Assembly: GCA_023392635.1 (NCBI GenBank)
Contig: JAEVYS010000073.1
Span: 1-9,522, forward strand
From: Actinomycetes bacterium
Lineage (GTDB): Bacteria; Actinomycetota; Actinomycetes; Propionibacteriales; Propionibacteriaceae
Direction: 5' to 3'
Length of the DNA: 9,522 bases
Part shown: positions 1 to 6,047 of the stretch, piece by piece
Layout: every line of letters starts with the position of its first letter
How positions within the stretch are numbered: position 1 is the stretch's first letter
Program-made: the position numbers and the translations under genes
The notes under the pieces: model-generated
Told to the model about the DNA's origin: nothing
Databases searched by the model: none
What the model saw: only the letters and a program-made list of their open reading frames with translations

Positions 1-468
1 CGCGAGCACCGCGCGCCGTCGAAGGACGACCAGTGCGCACACCCCTGCAGCGCCGGCGGCCAGGGACGGGACGGCGTCCGTCAGCGGCCCGCGGGAGAGC
101 GCGGCGGCGGCCCCCACGACCCCGAGCAGGCCGATCGCGACCGTGGCCGTTCGCGGACGGCGCCAGGCGACCAGCCCGACGACCGCGGCGAACCCGGCGA
201 GCACGACGGCGACCGCAGCGACGAGGATCGGCTTGTCGGCCGTGCCGAAGGTGCGCACCGCGAACTCCTTGGCCGGCGTCGGGGCCAGGTCGACCAGCAC
301 CGAGCCCACGGCCAACAACGGCGAGGCGACCGGCTCGAGCGCCGCGGCCACCAGGTGGCCGACGCCCACCGCCACCCCCGCGGCACCGGTCCCGGCGAGT
401 GCGCGCACCGCCGCGGCGGGCTGGGGCGATGGCTGCGGGCGCGTGGACGATCGGCGTGCAGTATTCAC
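1..468 (-). CDS. Molybdopterin-dependent oxidoreductase, membrane N-terminus (partial)
   Basis: Read leftward from a GTG at 468, the frame stays open for 156 codons to the window edge, so the C-terminal catalytic part is missing. The visible part is hydrophobic, with probable membrane segments near residues 24-56, 81-100, 106-124 and 134-150 after a basic, proline-rich start. Residues 62-80 (APTPAKEFAVRTFGTADKP) match the loop I associate with actinobacterial YedY/sulfite-oxidase-like molybdopterin oxidoreductases that carry several N-terminal membrane helices; the molybdenum-cofactor domain would lie outside the window. The rightward reading of this stretch is only a low-complexity antisense shadow. 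An in-frame stop lies just upstream at 481-483. No good Shine-Dalgarno precedes either GTG 468 or the alternative GTG 408, so the start is uncertain. It diverges from the nitrite reductase gene. The substrate cannot be told from this part. Confidence 0.72.
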   Translation of the reverse strand, partial: MNTARRSSTRPQPSPQPAAAVRALAGTGAAGVAVGVGHLVAAALEPVASPLLAVGSVLVDLAPTPAKEFAVRTFGTADKPILVAAVAVVLAGFAAVVGLVAWRRPRTATVAIGLLGVVGAAAALSRGPLTDAVPSLAAGAAGVCALVVLRRRAVLA

Positions 469-586
469 ACCGGTGGTTCGTCACCGGCGCCGGCGCGGAT
501 TGGTCACGGCTCGCGCGAGTCCCCGCGATGGAGTATTTTTTACATGTGTTGTTGGAGAAAAGGATTCACGGCCGGGGACACCGCCG
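469..586. promoter_or_regulatory. Divergent intergenic region with A/T-rich island
   Basis: This 118-base spacer separates the leftward molybdoenzyme gene and the rightward nitrite reductase gene, so promoters for both must lie here or slightly inside the genes. It holds the most A/T-rich stretch of the window (about 532-564), including GTA-TTTTT-TAC at 533-543 with an imperfect extension (AGTATTTTTTACAT, 532-545). A GGAGAAAAGGA run (553-563) looks like a ribosome site but has no in-frame start at proper spacing. I could not place a convincing -35/-10 pair. The dyad loosely resembles NsrR-type sites (ATGTATTT with its mirror image), which would suit a nitrite reductase, but the match is weak. 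Confidence 0.35.
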
Positions 587-3154
587 GTGAGGCGCACGCG
601 CTCCCCCTGGCGTGACTGGCCCTTGCTGGGATGGTTCGTGGCGGCCGTTGTGGTGGCGGGTGCACATCGGTGGATCGACGACTCGTCCTGGCTGCTGCTC
701 CACCTGGTGTTCCTCGGCGCGGTCACCCACTCGATCGTGGTGTGGAGTGCCCACTTCGCCTCGACCCTGCTCCGGGTGCCGGCTCCGGCGCGGCAGGACG
801 TCCGGCTGGCCCTGCTCACCGTCGGCGCCGCCCTCGTGCTCCTCGGCGTCCCGACGACGTGGTGGGCCGTCACGCTGGCCGGCGGGCTGGTGGTCGCCGC
901 AGCCGTGGCCTGGCACGCCGTCGTCCTGCACCGCATGCTCCGCTCTGCCCTGCCGGCCCGCTTCCGGGTGAGCGTCCGCTACTACGTCGCGGCCTCCGCC
1001 TGCCTCGCGGTGGGCATCGGCTTCGGCGTCACCCTCGCCTGGGGGTGGGACGAGGCGTGGCACGGGCGGCTGCTGGTTGCCCACGCGCTCACCAACCTCC
1101 TCGGCTGGGTCGGGCTCACCCTCACCGGCACGCTGCTCACGCTGTGGCCCACCATGCTGCGTACCCGCATGGACGCCTCGGCCGAGCTGTGGACGCGACG
1201 CGCGCTCCCCGTGCTCCTCGCCGGCGTCCTCGTCGCTGCCGGCGGCGCCCTCGTCGGGCCGGCCTGGGTGGCCGCGTCCGGGCTCGTGGTGTACCTCGGG
1301 GGCCTGTGTGCCTGGGGACGCGGCCTGTGGCAGCCACTGCGCACGAAGCCGCCGACGGAGTTCGCACCCGCGTCCGTCGCCGCGTCGCTGCTCTGGCTCG
1401 TCGCCGGGCTGGCCTGGGCCGGGTGGGTGCTGGTGACGGCGCCCGACTGGCAGGCCGTCCGGGAGCGGTTCGTCTGGCCGGCGGCGGCGCTCGGTGCCGG
1501 ATTCGCCGTCCAGCTGCTCACCGGCGCACTGTCCTACCTGTTGCCGTCCGTCCTGGGCGGCGGGCCGAGAGTGGTGCGCGCCGGCCAGCGGTGGTTCAAC
1601 GCGGCCTCCGGCTTCCGCCTGGTGGCCATCAACGGCGGGCTGCTGCTGTGGCTCACCCCCACCCCGAGCTGGGTCAGGGTGGCCGGCTCCCTGCTGGCAC
1701 TCGGTGGCGCGGTGGCTTTCCTGCCGATCCTGGTCTGCGGCATCCGGGCATCGGTCGCTGCGCGGCGGGCAGTCGCCGCGGGTCGTGAATTGCCCGAGTT
1801 GCCGGCCCGCCCTCCGGTGTTCTCCGCCGGCCAGCTGATCGGCGGGCTGACCGCGCTGGTGGTCGCCGCGGTGGCGGGAGTAGGCCTCGACCCGCAGGCT
1901 GCCGGCGCCCTTCCGGGCACCGGCGCGGGCGCCGTGTCCGCCAGCGGGACCACCGTCCGCGTGTCCGTGGAGGTCCGGGGCATGCACTACCACCCGGACT
2001 CCGTCACGGTAGCCCCGGGCGACCGGCTGGAGGTCGAACTGACCAACGCCGACACCACCACCCACGACCTGGTGATCGGGGCGGCCCGCTCCCGGCGCCT
2101 CGGACCCGGAGCGAGCGTCGAACTGGACGCCGGGACGATCGCGGCCTCCGTCCAGGGCTACTGCTCGGTGGTCGGGCACCGACAGATGGGCATGACGTTC
2201 GACGTCGTGGTGGCCGGCGCGCCGCACGACATGTCCACGATGGCCGGTCAGGACGCGCCGACGACGCCGGACGGGGCGCCCGCCGCGATCGTCGACCCGG
2301 TCCTTCCGCCGCTCACCGCCGCGACGGTGCACCACGTCACGCTGACCGCGCAGGAGGTGGCCCTCGAGGTGGCCCCCGGCGTGTGGCAGCGCCGCTGGAC
2401 CTTCAGCGGGAGCGCCCCCGGCCCGACACTGCACGGACGCGTCGGGGACACCTTCGTGGTGACGCTCGTGAACTCGGCCTCGATCGGCCACTCGATCGAC
2501 TTCCATGCCGGTGCACTCGCTCCCGACCGTCCGATGCGCACGATCCAGCCCGGCGAGACGTTGGTCTACCGGTTCACCGCCACCCGTGCCGGTGTCTGGA
2601 TGTACCACTGCTCGACGATGCCGATGACCGCCCACATCGCCGCAGGCATGTTCGGGGCGGTCGTGATCGAGCCCGAACGGCTCACGCCGGTCGACCGGTC
2701 CTATGTGCTGGTCCAGTCCGAGACCTACCTGCAGACGTCCGCGCACGACCCGTCCGCGGCCACCGAGGTCGACGCGGACGCGGTGACGGCGGACGAGCCG
2801 AGCTACGTCTCCTTCAACGGGGTGGCCAGCGGCTACGACACGTCCCCGCTGGCGGCCAGGGTCGGCGAGCGCGTGCGGTTCTGGGTGCTGAACGCCGGCC
2901 CGAACCGCCCGAGCAGCTTCCACATCGTCGGCGCCCAGTTCGACACCGTCTTCAGCGAGGGGGCCTACCTGCTCAGGCGCGGACGCGACGCCTTCGGCGA
3001 GAGCGGCGGCGGTTCCCAGGCCCTCGCGCTCCAGCCCGCGCAGGGCGGCTTCGTCGAGACCGTGTTCGGCGAGGTCGGACGCTACGCCCTGGTCAGCCAC
3101 GCCATGGTCGACGCCGAGCGCGGCGCGCACGGCTTCGTCGTGGTCACCCGCTGA
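587..3154 (+). CDS. nirK: Membrane-fused copper nitrite reductase (NirK/AniA type) with extra cupredoxin domain
   Basis: The 855-residue product should reduce nitrite to nitric oxide outside the membrane. Residues 1-430 are polytopic membrane sequence with conserved-looking histidines and the stretch AHALTNLLGWVGLTLTGTLL, resembling NnrS/oxidase-subunit-like domains. A cupredoxin domain (about 450-545) has blue-copper ligands H493, C526, H531, M536. The C-terminal two-domain reductase (about 580-855) has type 1 copper ligands H635, C675, H683, M688 (GHSIDFHAG, MYHCS, AHIAAGM), type 2 ligands H640, H674 and H838, and the catalytic pair D638 and H779 (SSFHIVGAQF). All NirK active-site residues are therefore present, unlike laccase-type oxidases. 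The start is GTG 587 with GGGGA at 574-578; upstream codons in the same frame are antisense of the neighbouring gene. The DUF2249 gene follows by 55 bases, probably co-transcribed. Related fusions are known in Actinobacteria; calling the membrane part heme-binding would be inference. Confidence 0.88.
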   Translation: MRRTRSPWRDWPLLGWFVAAVVVAGAHRWIDDSSWLLLHLVFLGAVTHSIVVWSAHFASTLLRVPAPARQDVRLALLTVGAALVLLGVPTTWWAVTLAGGLVVAAAVAWHAVVLHRMLRSALPARFRVSVRYYVAASACLAVGIGFGVTLAWGWDEAWHGRLLVAHALTNLLGWVGLTLTGTLLTLWPTMLRTRMDASAELWTRRALPVLLAGVLVAAGGALVGPAWVAASGLVVYLGGLCAWGRGLWQPLRTKPPTEFAPASVAASLLWLVAGLAWAGWVLVTAPDWQAVRERFVWPAAALGAGFAVQLLTGALSYLLPSVLGGGPRVVRAGQRWFNAASGFRLVAINGGLLLWLTPTPSWVRVAGSLLALGGAVAFLPILVCGIRASVAARRAVAAGRELPELPARPPVFSAGQLIGGLTALVVAAVAGVGLDPQAAGALPGTGAGAVSASGTTVRVSVEVRGMHYHPDSVTVAPGDRLEVELTNADTTTHDLVIGAARSRRLGPGASVELDAGTIAASVQGYCSVVGHRQMGMTFDVVVAGAPHDMSTMAGQDAPTTPDGAPAAIVDPVLPPLTAATVHHVTLTAQEVALEVAPGVWQRRWTFSGSAPGPTLHGRVGDTFVVTLVNSASIGHSIDFHAGALAPDRPMRTIQPGETLVYRFTATRAGVWMYHCSTMPMTAHIAAGMFGAVVIEPERLTPVDRSYVLVQSETYLQTSAHDPSAATEVDADAVTADEPSYVSFNGVASGYDTSPLAARVGERVRFWVLNAGPNRPSSFHIVGAQFDTVFSEGAYLLRRGRDAFGESGGGSQALALQPAQGGFVETVFGEVGRYALVSHAMVDAERGAHGFVVVTR

Positions 3155-3209
3155 GCCGCCGCAGACAGCCCGAACACCTACGGACCCAACCCAACGAAAG
3201 GAAGACCGA

Positions 3210-3512
3210 ATGACGAACTTCGTGCACCTGGAGACTCCCTCCGCACCGAAGGCCGACTGCACCTGCGGAGCGCACGAGGAGGCGGTGCCCGTGCTCGACG
3301 TGCGCCAGATCCCGCACGCCATCCGCCACGCCGCCGTGTTCGGGGCGTTCGACGCCATCCGTCCGGGAGGATCGCTGGTGATCGTCGCGCCGCACGCGCC
3401 CGTCCCGCTGCTGAACCAGCTCTCGGCGCGTGCACTGATCGGCGTCGAGTACCTCGTCGAGGGCCCCACCGAGTGGCAGGTGCAGATCACCCGGCTCTCC
3501 GAAGGGGCCTGA
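3210..3512 (+). CDS. DUF2249 domain protein
   Basis: This 100-residue soluble protein starts at ATG 3210 behind a good Shine-Dalgarno (AAAGGAAG, 3197-3204). Residues about 28-96 match the DUF2249 pattern: LDVRQIPHAIRH, then FDAIRPGGSLVIVAPHAP, then EYLVEGPTEWQVQITR. The N-terminus has a C17-T-C19-G-A-H22 cluster that could bind metal. DUF2249 proteins are commonly encoded beside denitrification, hemerythrin-like and NO-response genes, and resemble the TusA/SirA fold, but their biochemical role is not established. Placement 55 bases after the nitrite reductase on the same strand suggests an operon and a role in copper/NO handling or enzyme maturation; that role is inference. Its stop lies 4 bases from the stop of the convergent RibD_C gene. 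Confidence 0.85.
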   Translation: MTNFVHLETPSAPKADCTCGAHEEAVPVLDVRQIPHAIRHAAVFGAFDAIRPGGSLVIVAPHAPVPLLNQLSARALIGVEYLVEGPTEWQVQITRLSEGA

Positions 3513-3516
3513 GCCG

Positions 3517-4110
3517 CTATCCCCTGCGCCAGGTGAGGTGCGTCACCGAGGTGGTCGTCCGGCTGGCGAAGGGAACCAGACGGAGGTCGGGTACGCCGTC
3601 GAAGACCCGCAGCCCGTCGCCGATCGTGACCGGCGCGACGTGCAGCCGTAGCTCGTCCAGCAGGCCGAGCGACAGGTAGGCGTTGACCGTGGACGGGCCG
3701 CCGGCGATCGACACGTTGCGGTCGCCGGCCGCTGCCCGCGCCCGCTCCAGGGCGGCGGCCGGGCCGTCGGTGACGAAGTGGAAGGTCGTGCCACCCGCCA
3801 TGACGAGGTCGGCCCGCGGGTGGTGCGTGAGCACGAAGACCGGTCCATGGTAGGGAGGTTCCGGTCCCCACCAGCCCTGCCAGTCGAGATCCCATTCACC
3901 GCGGCCGGCCGTGAACATGTTGCGTCCCATCACGAACGCGCCCGCGTCGACGATCGCGTCCACCTCGGCCCGGTTGTCCTCGGCGTCCTCGAACATCCAG
4001 GTGTGCAACCGTTGACCGACGCGCTCCCCCATAGGGAACTCCAGGCTCTGGTCGTGGCCGGCGGCCACGCCGTCGAGCGAGACGCCGAGGTCGGCGACGA
4101 CGAGGGGCAT
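3517..4110 (-). CDS. Dihydrofolate reductase family protein (RibD C-terminal domain)
   Basis: The 197-residue product has the RibD_C/DHFR-like fold throughout: N-terminal strand VVADLGVSLDGVAAG, GAFVMGRNMFTAG near residue 70, PVFVLTHHPR, then the NADPH-binding-type stretch VSIAGGPSTVNAYLSLGLLDEL and LHVAPVTIGDGLRVF. Members resemble the reductase part of riboflavin synthesis enzyme RibD and are presumed NAD(P)H-dependent reductases, but most stand-alone actinobacterial copies have no known substrate. Start ATG 4110 is set by a near-ideal AAGGAG at 4115-4120; an in-frame upstream start at 4167 would add 19 arginine-rich residues and lacks such a site. It converges on the DUF2249 gene and diverges from the PLP enzyme gene. 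Confidence 0.85.
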   Translation of the reverse strand: MPLVVADLGVSLDGVAAGHDQSLEFPMGERVGQRLHTWMFEDAEDNRAEVDAIVDAGAFVMGRNMFTAGRGEWDLDWQGWWGPEPPYHGPVFVLTHHPRADLVMAGGTTFHFVTDGPAAALERARAAAGDRNVSIAGGPSTVNAYLSLGLLDELRLHVAPVTIGDGLRVFDGVPDLRLVPFASRTTTSVTHLTWRRG

Positions 4111-4114
4111 GACT

Positions 4115-4120
4115 CTCCTT
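4115..4120 (-). promoter_or_regulatory. Shine-Dalgarno deciding the RibD_C gene start
   Basis: AAGGAG on the minus strand, 4 bases before ATG 4110. It favours that start over the in-frame upstream start at 4167. Confidence 0.75.
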
Positions 4121-4138
4121 CCGGGCCGGATCCGGTTG

Positions 4139-4167
4139 ACGCTACGCGCGGCCCGCCCGAAGAGCAA
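4139..4167 (-). promoter_or_regulatory. Candidate sigma70-type promoter for the RibD_C gene
   Basis: On the minus strand TTGCTC (4162-4167) and TAGCGT (4139-4144) are separated by 17 bases, giving a predicted transcript start near 4132 and a leader of about 22 bases containing the AAGGAG site. The -10 fits the actinobacterial TANNNT pattern; the -35 matches only in TTG. Prediction by eye. Confidence 0.35.
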
Positions 4168-4189
4168 CGCCGGACGACGGGCGGCTCAC

Positions 4190-4195
4190 TAGGGT
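4190..4195 (+). promoter_or_regulatory. Candidate -10 element for a leaderless pabC-like transcript
   Basis: TAGGGT fits the TANNNT -10 pattern and ends 6 bases before GTG 4202, the spacing expected if transcription starts at the first base of the start codon. The nearest Shine-Dalgarno alternatives are poorly spaced: GGAG at 4196-4199 is 2 bases from the start, and AGGG at 4191-4194 is part of the -10. Confidence 0.35.
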
Positions 4196-4201
4196 GGAGC
4201 C

Positions 4202-5053
4202 GTGACGCAACAGGTGGTGGCCGTGCTCGGACGCGGCGTCGTCCCGCGTGAGACGGCGCTGCTCGTCGCCGACGACCTCGGCTTCACCCGCGGGGACGGC
4301 TGCTTCGACGCCGCCCGCGTGGTGATGCACGACGGACGGCCCCGGGTGGACCACCTCGACCGGCACCTGGCCCGGTTCGCTCGGTCGGCGGCCGCCCTGG
4401 AACTGCCGTGCCCCGATGGCTCAGCCTGGCGCGAACTCATCGACGCCGCGCTGGCCGAATGGAGCGGCACGGGCGAGGCGGTCCTCAAGCTCGTGCTGAC
4501 CCGGGGGCCCGAGCTGGACGCGTCCGGGGTGTCGGCCCTGCTCACGATCACCGCGGCGCCGGACGCCGGCAGGGCACGAAAGGGCGTCACCGGGATCACC
4601 CTGAGCCGCGGCTATCCCAGCGACGCCTTCGCCGCGGCACCGTGGTTGCTGGGCGGCGTCAAGACGCTGTCCTACGCGGTGAACGTGGCGGCCAAGCGCG
4701 AGGCCGCCCGCCGCGGCGTCGACGAGGTGGTGTTCGTCTCCAGCGACGGCTACCTGCTCGAGGGGCCGACCGCCGGCCTCCTCGTGGCCGCCGACGACCA
4801 GTTGTGGACCACGCCGCTCGGCAGCACCGGGGTGCTGGAGTCGGTGACGATCGACGTCATCATGGACGCGGCGCGGGCCCAAGGGGTCGGAACCCGCCAG
4901 GCGCTGTTCCGTCCCGACGACCTGCCCGGCACGGACGGGGTCTGGCTCGCCTCCGCGGTGCGCGGCGTCCTGCCGCTCCTCGAACTCGACGGCGTCCCGC
5001 TACCGACCAACCCTGAGCTCACCGCCCACCTGGCCGCGACGGCCGGTTTCTAG
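4202..5053 (+). CDS. pabC: Class IV aminotransferase, probable aminodeoxychorismate lyase
   Basis: This 283-residue PLP enzyme probably splits 4-amino-4-deoxychorismate into p-aminobenzoate and pyruvate in folate synthesis. Family marks: GFTRGDGCFDAARVV near residues 29-43, DHLDRHLARFARSAAALELP, the PLP-binding lysine K154 in GGVKTLSYAVNVAAKREA, and E187 in YLLEGPTAGLLV, where the PLP ring nitrogen is bound, followed by TTPLGSTGVLESVTIDVIM for the cofactor phosphate. Length is usual for PabC, IlvE and D-amino-acid transaminase, which share these motifs, so the exact substrate rests on overall resemblance. No pabA/pabB lies nearby in the window. The GTG start is 91 bases from the divergent RibD_C gene; its stop is 3 bases from the stop of the convergent VOC gene. 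Confidence 0.8.
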   Translation: MTQQVVAVLGRGVVPRETALLVADDLGFTRGDGCFDAARVVMHDGRPRVDHLDRHLARFARSAAALELPCPDGSAWRELIDAALAEWSGTGEAVLKLVLTRGPELDASGVSALLTITAAPDAGRARKGVTGITLSRGYPSDAFAAAPWLLGGVKTLSYAVNVAAKREAARRGVDEVVFVSSDGYLLEGPTAGLLVAADDQLWTTPLGSTGVLESVTIDVIMDAARAQGVGTRQALFRPDDLPGTDGVWLASAVRGVLPLLELDGVPLPTNPELTAHLAATAGF

Positions 5054-5056
5054 GCC

Positions 5057-5965
5057 TCAGCGGGACGCGGTCGCGACCTCGACGCGATTGCCCCACGGGT
5101 CGTCGACGCCGAGCCTCGCGGCGCCGTCCGCCGTGTCGAGTGCCACGTCGAGGCCACGCCCGCGGAGCCGGTCTGCGGCTGCGAGCACGTCCGTCGCCGC
5201 CGGCACCTCGATGGCGACCGTGCCCAGGCCCAGCGCCGGGGCACGCAGGCCCACGCCGGCGCTCTGCCACGTATTCATCGCCATGTGGTGGTGGTAGCCC
5301 CCGGCCGACACGAACAGCGCGCCCGGCATCTCGGCGGTCACGTCGAAGCCGAGCGTGTCCACGTAGAAGTCCTTCGCCACCCCCGTCTGGCCGACCTTGA
5401 GGTGGACGTGGCCGACGACCTGCGCCTCGGCACCCGCGAGGGCCGGGCGGTGGTCCGGTGCCGTCTCGAGGTAGTCGCGGGCGGCGTCGGTGAGGTGCTC
5501 GGCGAGGAAGGCGTTCGGGTCGATGAACAACGTGTCCATGCGGACGCGGTCCCCGTCCCACGACCACTGCGAACGCGGCCGGTCGACGTACAGCTCCACG
5601 CCGTTGCCCTCGGGGTCGTCCAGGTAGAACGCCTGCGAGACCAGGTGGTCGCCGCTGCCGGTATACAGCTGCGGCGTATTCTGCGCCACCGAGGCCAGCA
5701 CGGTCGCCAGCGTCGCCTGGTCGGGATGCAGCAGCGCGGTGTGGAACAGCCCGGCTGTCCGGCGTTCCCCTCTGGGCAGGTCGGGACGGTGCCGCAGCAC
5801 GACCAGTTCGGTGCCGTTGCGTCCCAGGGCCACAGTCCCGCCGCCCTGCGACAACTCCTCGAGCAGCAGCACCTCGGTGTAGAACCGGGTCATCAGGTCG
5901 AGGTCGGCGACGTCGAGCGCGACCTGGGACATCCGCGTGTCGGCGGGCAGCAGTTCGCTGGTCAT
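5057..5965 (-). CDS. Two-domain VOC protein, catechol-2,3-dioxygenase-like
   Basis: The 302-residue product has two vicinal-oxygen-chelate units, about residues 12-128 and 183-300, in the arrangement of extradiol dioxygenases such as the CatE/YfiE group. Candidate metal ligands include H75 and E124 in the first unit and H186 or H188, a histidine in YHHHMAMNTW (225-227) and E296 in NRVEV in the second. YLDDPEGNGVELYVDRP and DDPWGNRVEV are standard strand-end motifs. A role in ring cleavage or quinone/catechol detoxification is likely but the substrate is unknown. ATG 5965 is preceded by AGAAGGA (5972-5978) at 6 bases. A TTG at 5995 in the same frame would place the start inside the operator palindrome and is rejected. 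Control by a repressor is suggested by the palindrome on its -10 element. Confidence 0.85.
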   Translation of the reverse strand: MTSELLPADTRMSQVALDVADLDLMTRFYTEVLLLEELSQGGGTVALGRNGTELVVLRHRPDLPRGERRTAGLFHTALLHPDQATLATVLASVAQNTPQLYTGSGDHLVSQAFYLDDPEGNGVELYVDRPRSQWSWDGDRVRMDTLFIDPNAFLAEHLTDAARDYLETAPDHRPALAGAEAQVVGHVHLKVGQTGVAKDFYVDTLGFDVTAEMPGALFVSAGGYHHHMAMNTWQSAGVGLRAPALGLGTVAIEVPAATDVLAAADRLRGRGLDVALDTADGAARLGVDDPWGNRVEVATASR

Positions 5966-5980
5966 CAGCAGTCCTTCTGT

Positions 5981-5998
5981 TAGTTGATGGTTCAACTA
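5981..5998. promoter_or_regulatory. Perfect 7-4-7 palindromic operator
   Basis: TAGTTGATGGTTCAACTA: TAGTTGA and its exact inverse TCAACTA around a 4-base spacer. It overlaps the -10 hexamer (5995-6000, minus strand) of the VOC gene, where a bound repressor would block transcription. MarR-type regulators of catechol/quinone detoxification genes often use palindromes of this size; no such regulator gene is in the window. Confidence 0.65.
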
Positions 5999-6023
5999 TA
6001 TCACTCCTGCCCTAGCCTGTGAG
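5995..6023 (-). promoter_or_regulatory. Candidate promoter of the two-domain VOC gene
   Basis: On the minus strand CTCACA (6018-6023) and TATAGT (5995-6000) are separated by 17 bases; four and five positions match the -35 and -10 consensus. The predicted transcript start falls near 5988, inside the palindrome, leaving a leader of roughly 23 bases with the AGAAGGA ribosome site. Confidence 0.5.
6013..6018 (+). promoter_or_regulatory. Candidate -10 for the hydrolase gene
   Basis: TAGCCT fits TANNNT and would start transcription near 6025, which is also the A of a short ATG frame (MADGGSE, 6025-6048). TTCAAC at 5991-5996 is a possible -35 at 16 bases and overlaps the palindrome, so one repressor could affect both directions. 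Tentative. Confidence 0.3.
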
Positions 6024-6047
6024 CATGGCGGACGGCGGGAGCGAGTG

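Noticed and set aside
553..563. GGAGAAAAGGA as the ribosome site of the nitrite reductase
   Set aside because: No in-frame start codon lies at a workable distance downstream; GGGGA at 574-578 before GTG 587 fits better.
143..586. Upstream extension of the nitrite reductase frame to an ATG at 143
   Set aside because: These codons are the antisense of the molybdoenzyme membrane region and read as low-complexity A/T/P/R-rich sequence. The recognisable membrane domain begins just after GTG 587.
631..1788. A 385-codon plus-strand frame inside the nitrite reductase gene
   Set aside because: Arginine/proline/alanine-rich out-of-frame shadow; the real frame here shows clear membrane helices.
566..3895. 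A 1109-codon open frame on the minus strand
   Set aside because: It is antisense to the nitrite reductase. Its product is low-complexity, rich in G/R/P/H, with no family motif, as expected for GC-rich shadow frames.
5285..5983. A 232-codon plus-strand frame opposite the two-domain VOC gene
   Set aside because: V/Q/G/H/R-rich antisense reading with no motifs; the minus-strand VOC frame has repeated strand-end and metal-site motifs.
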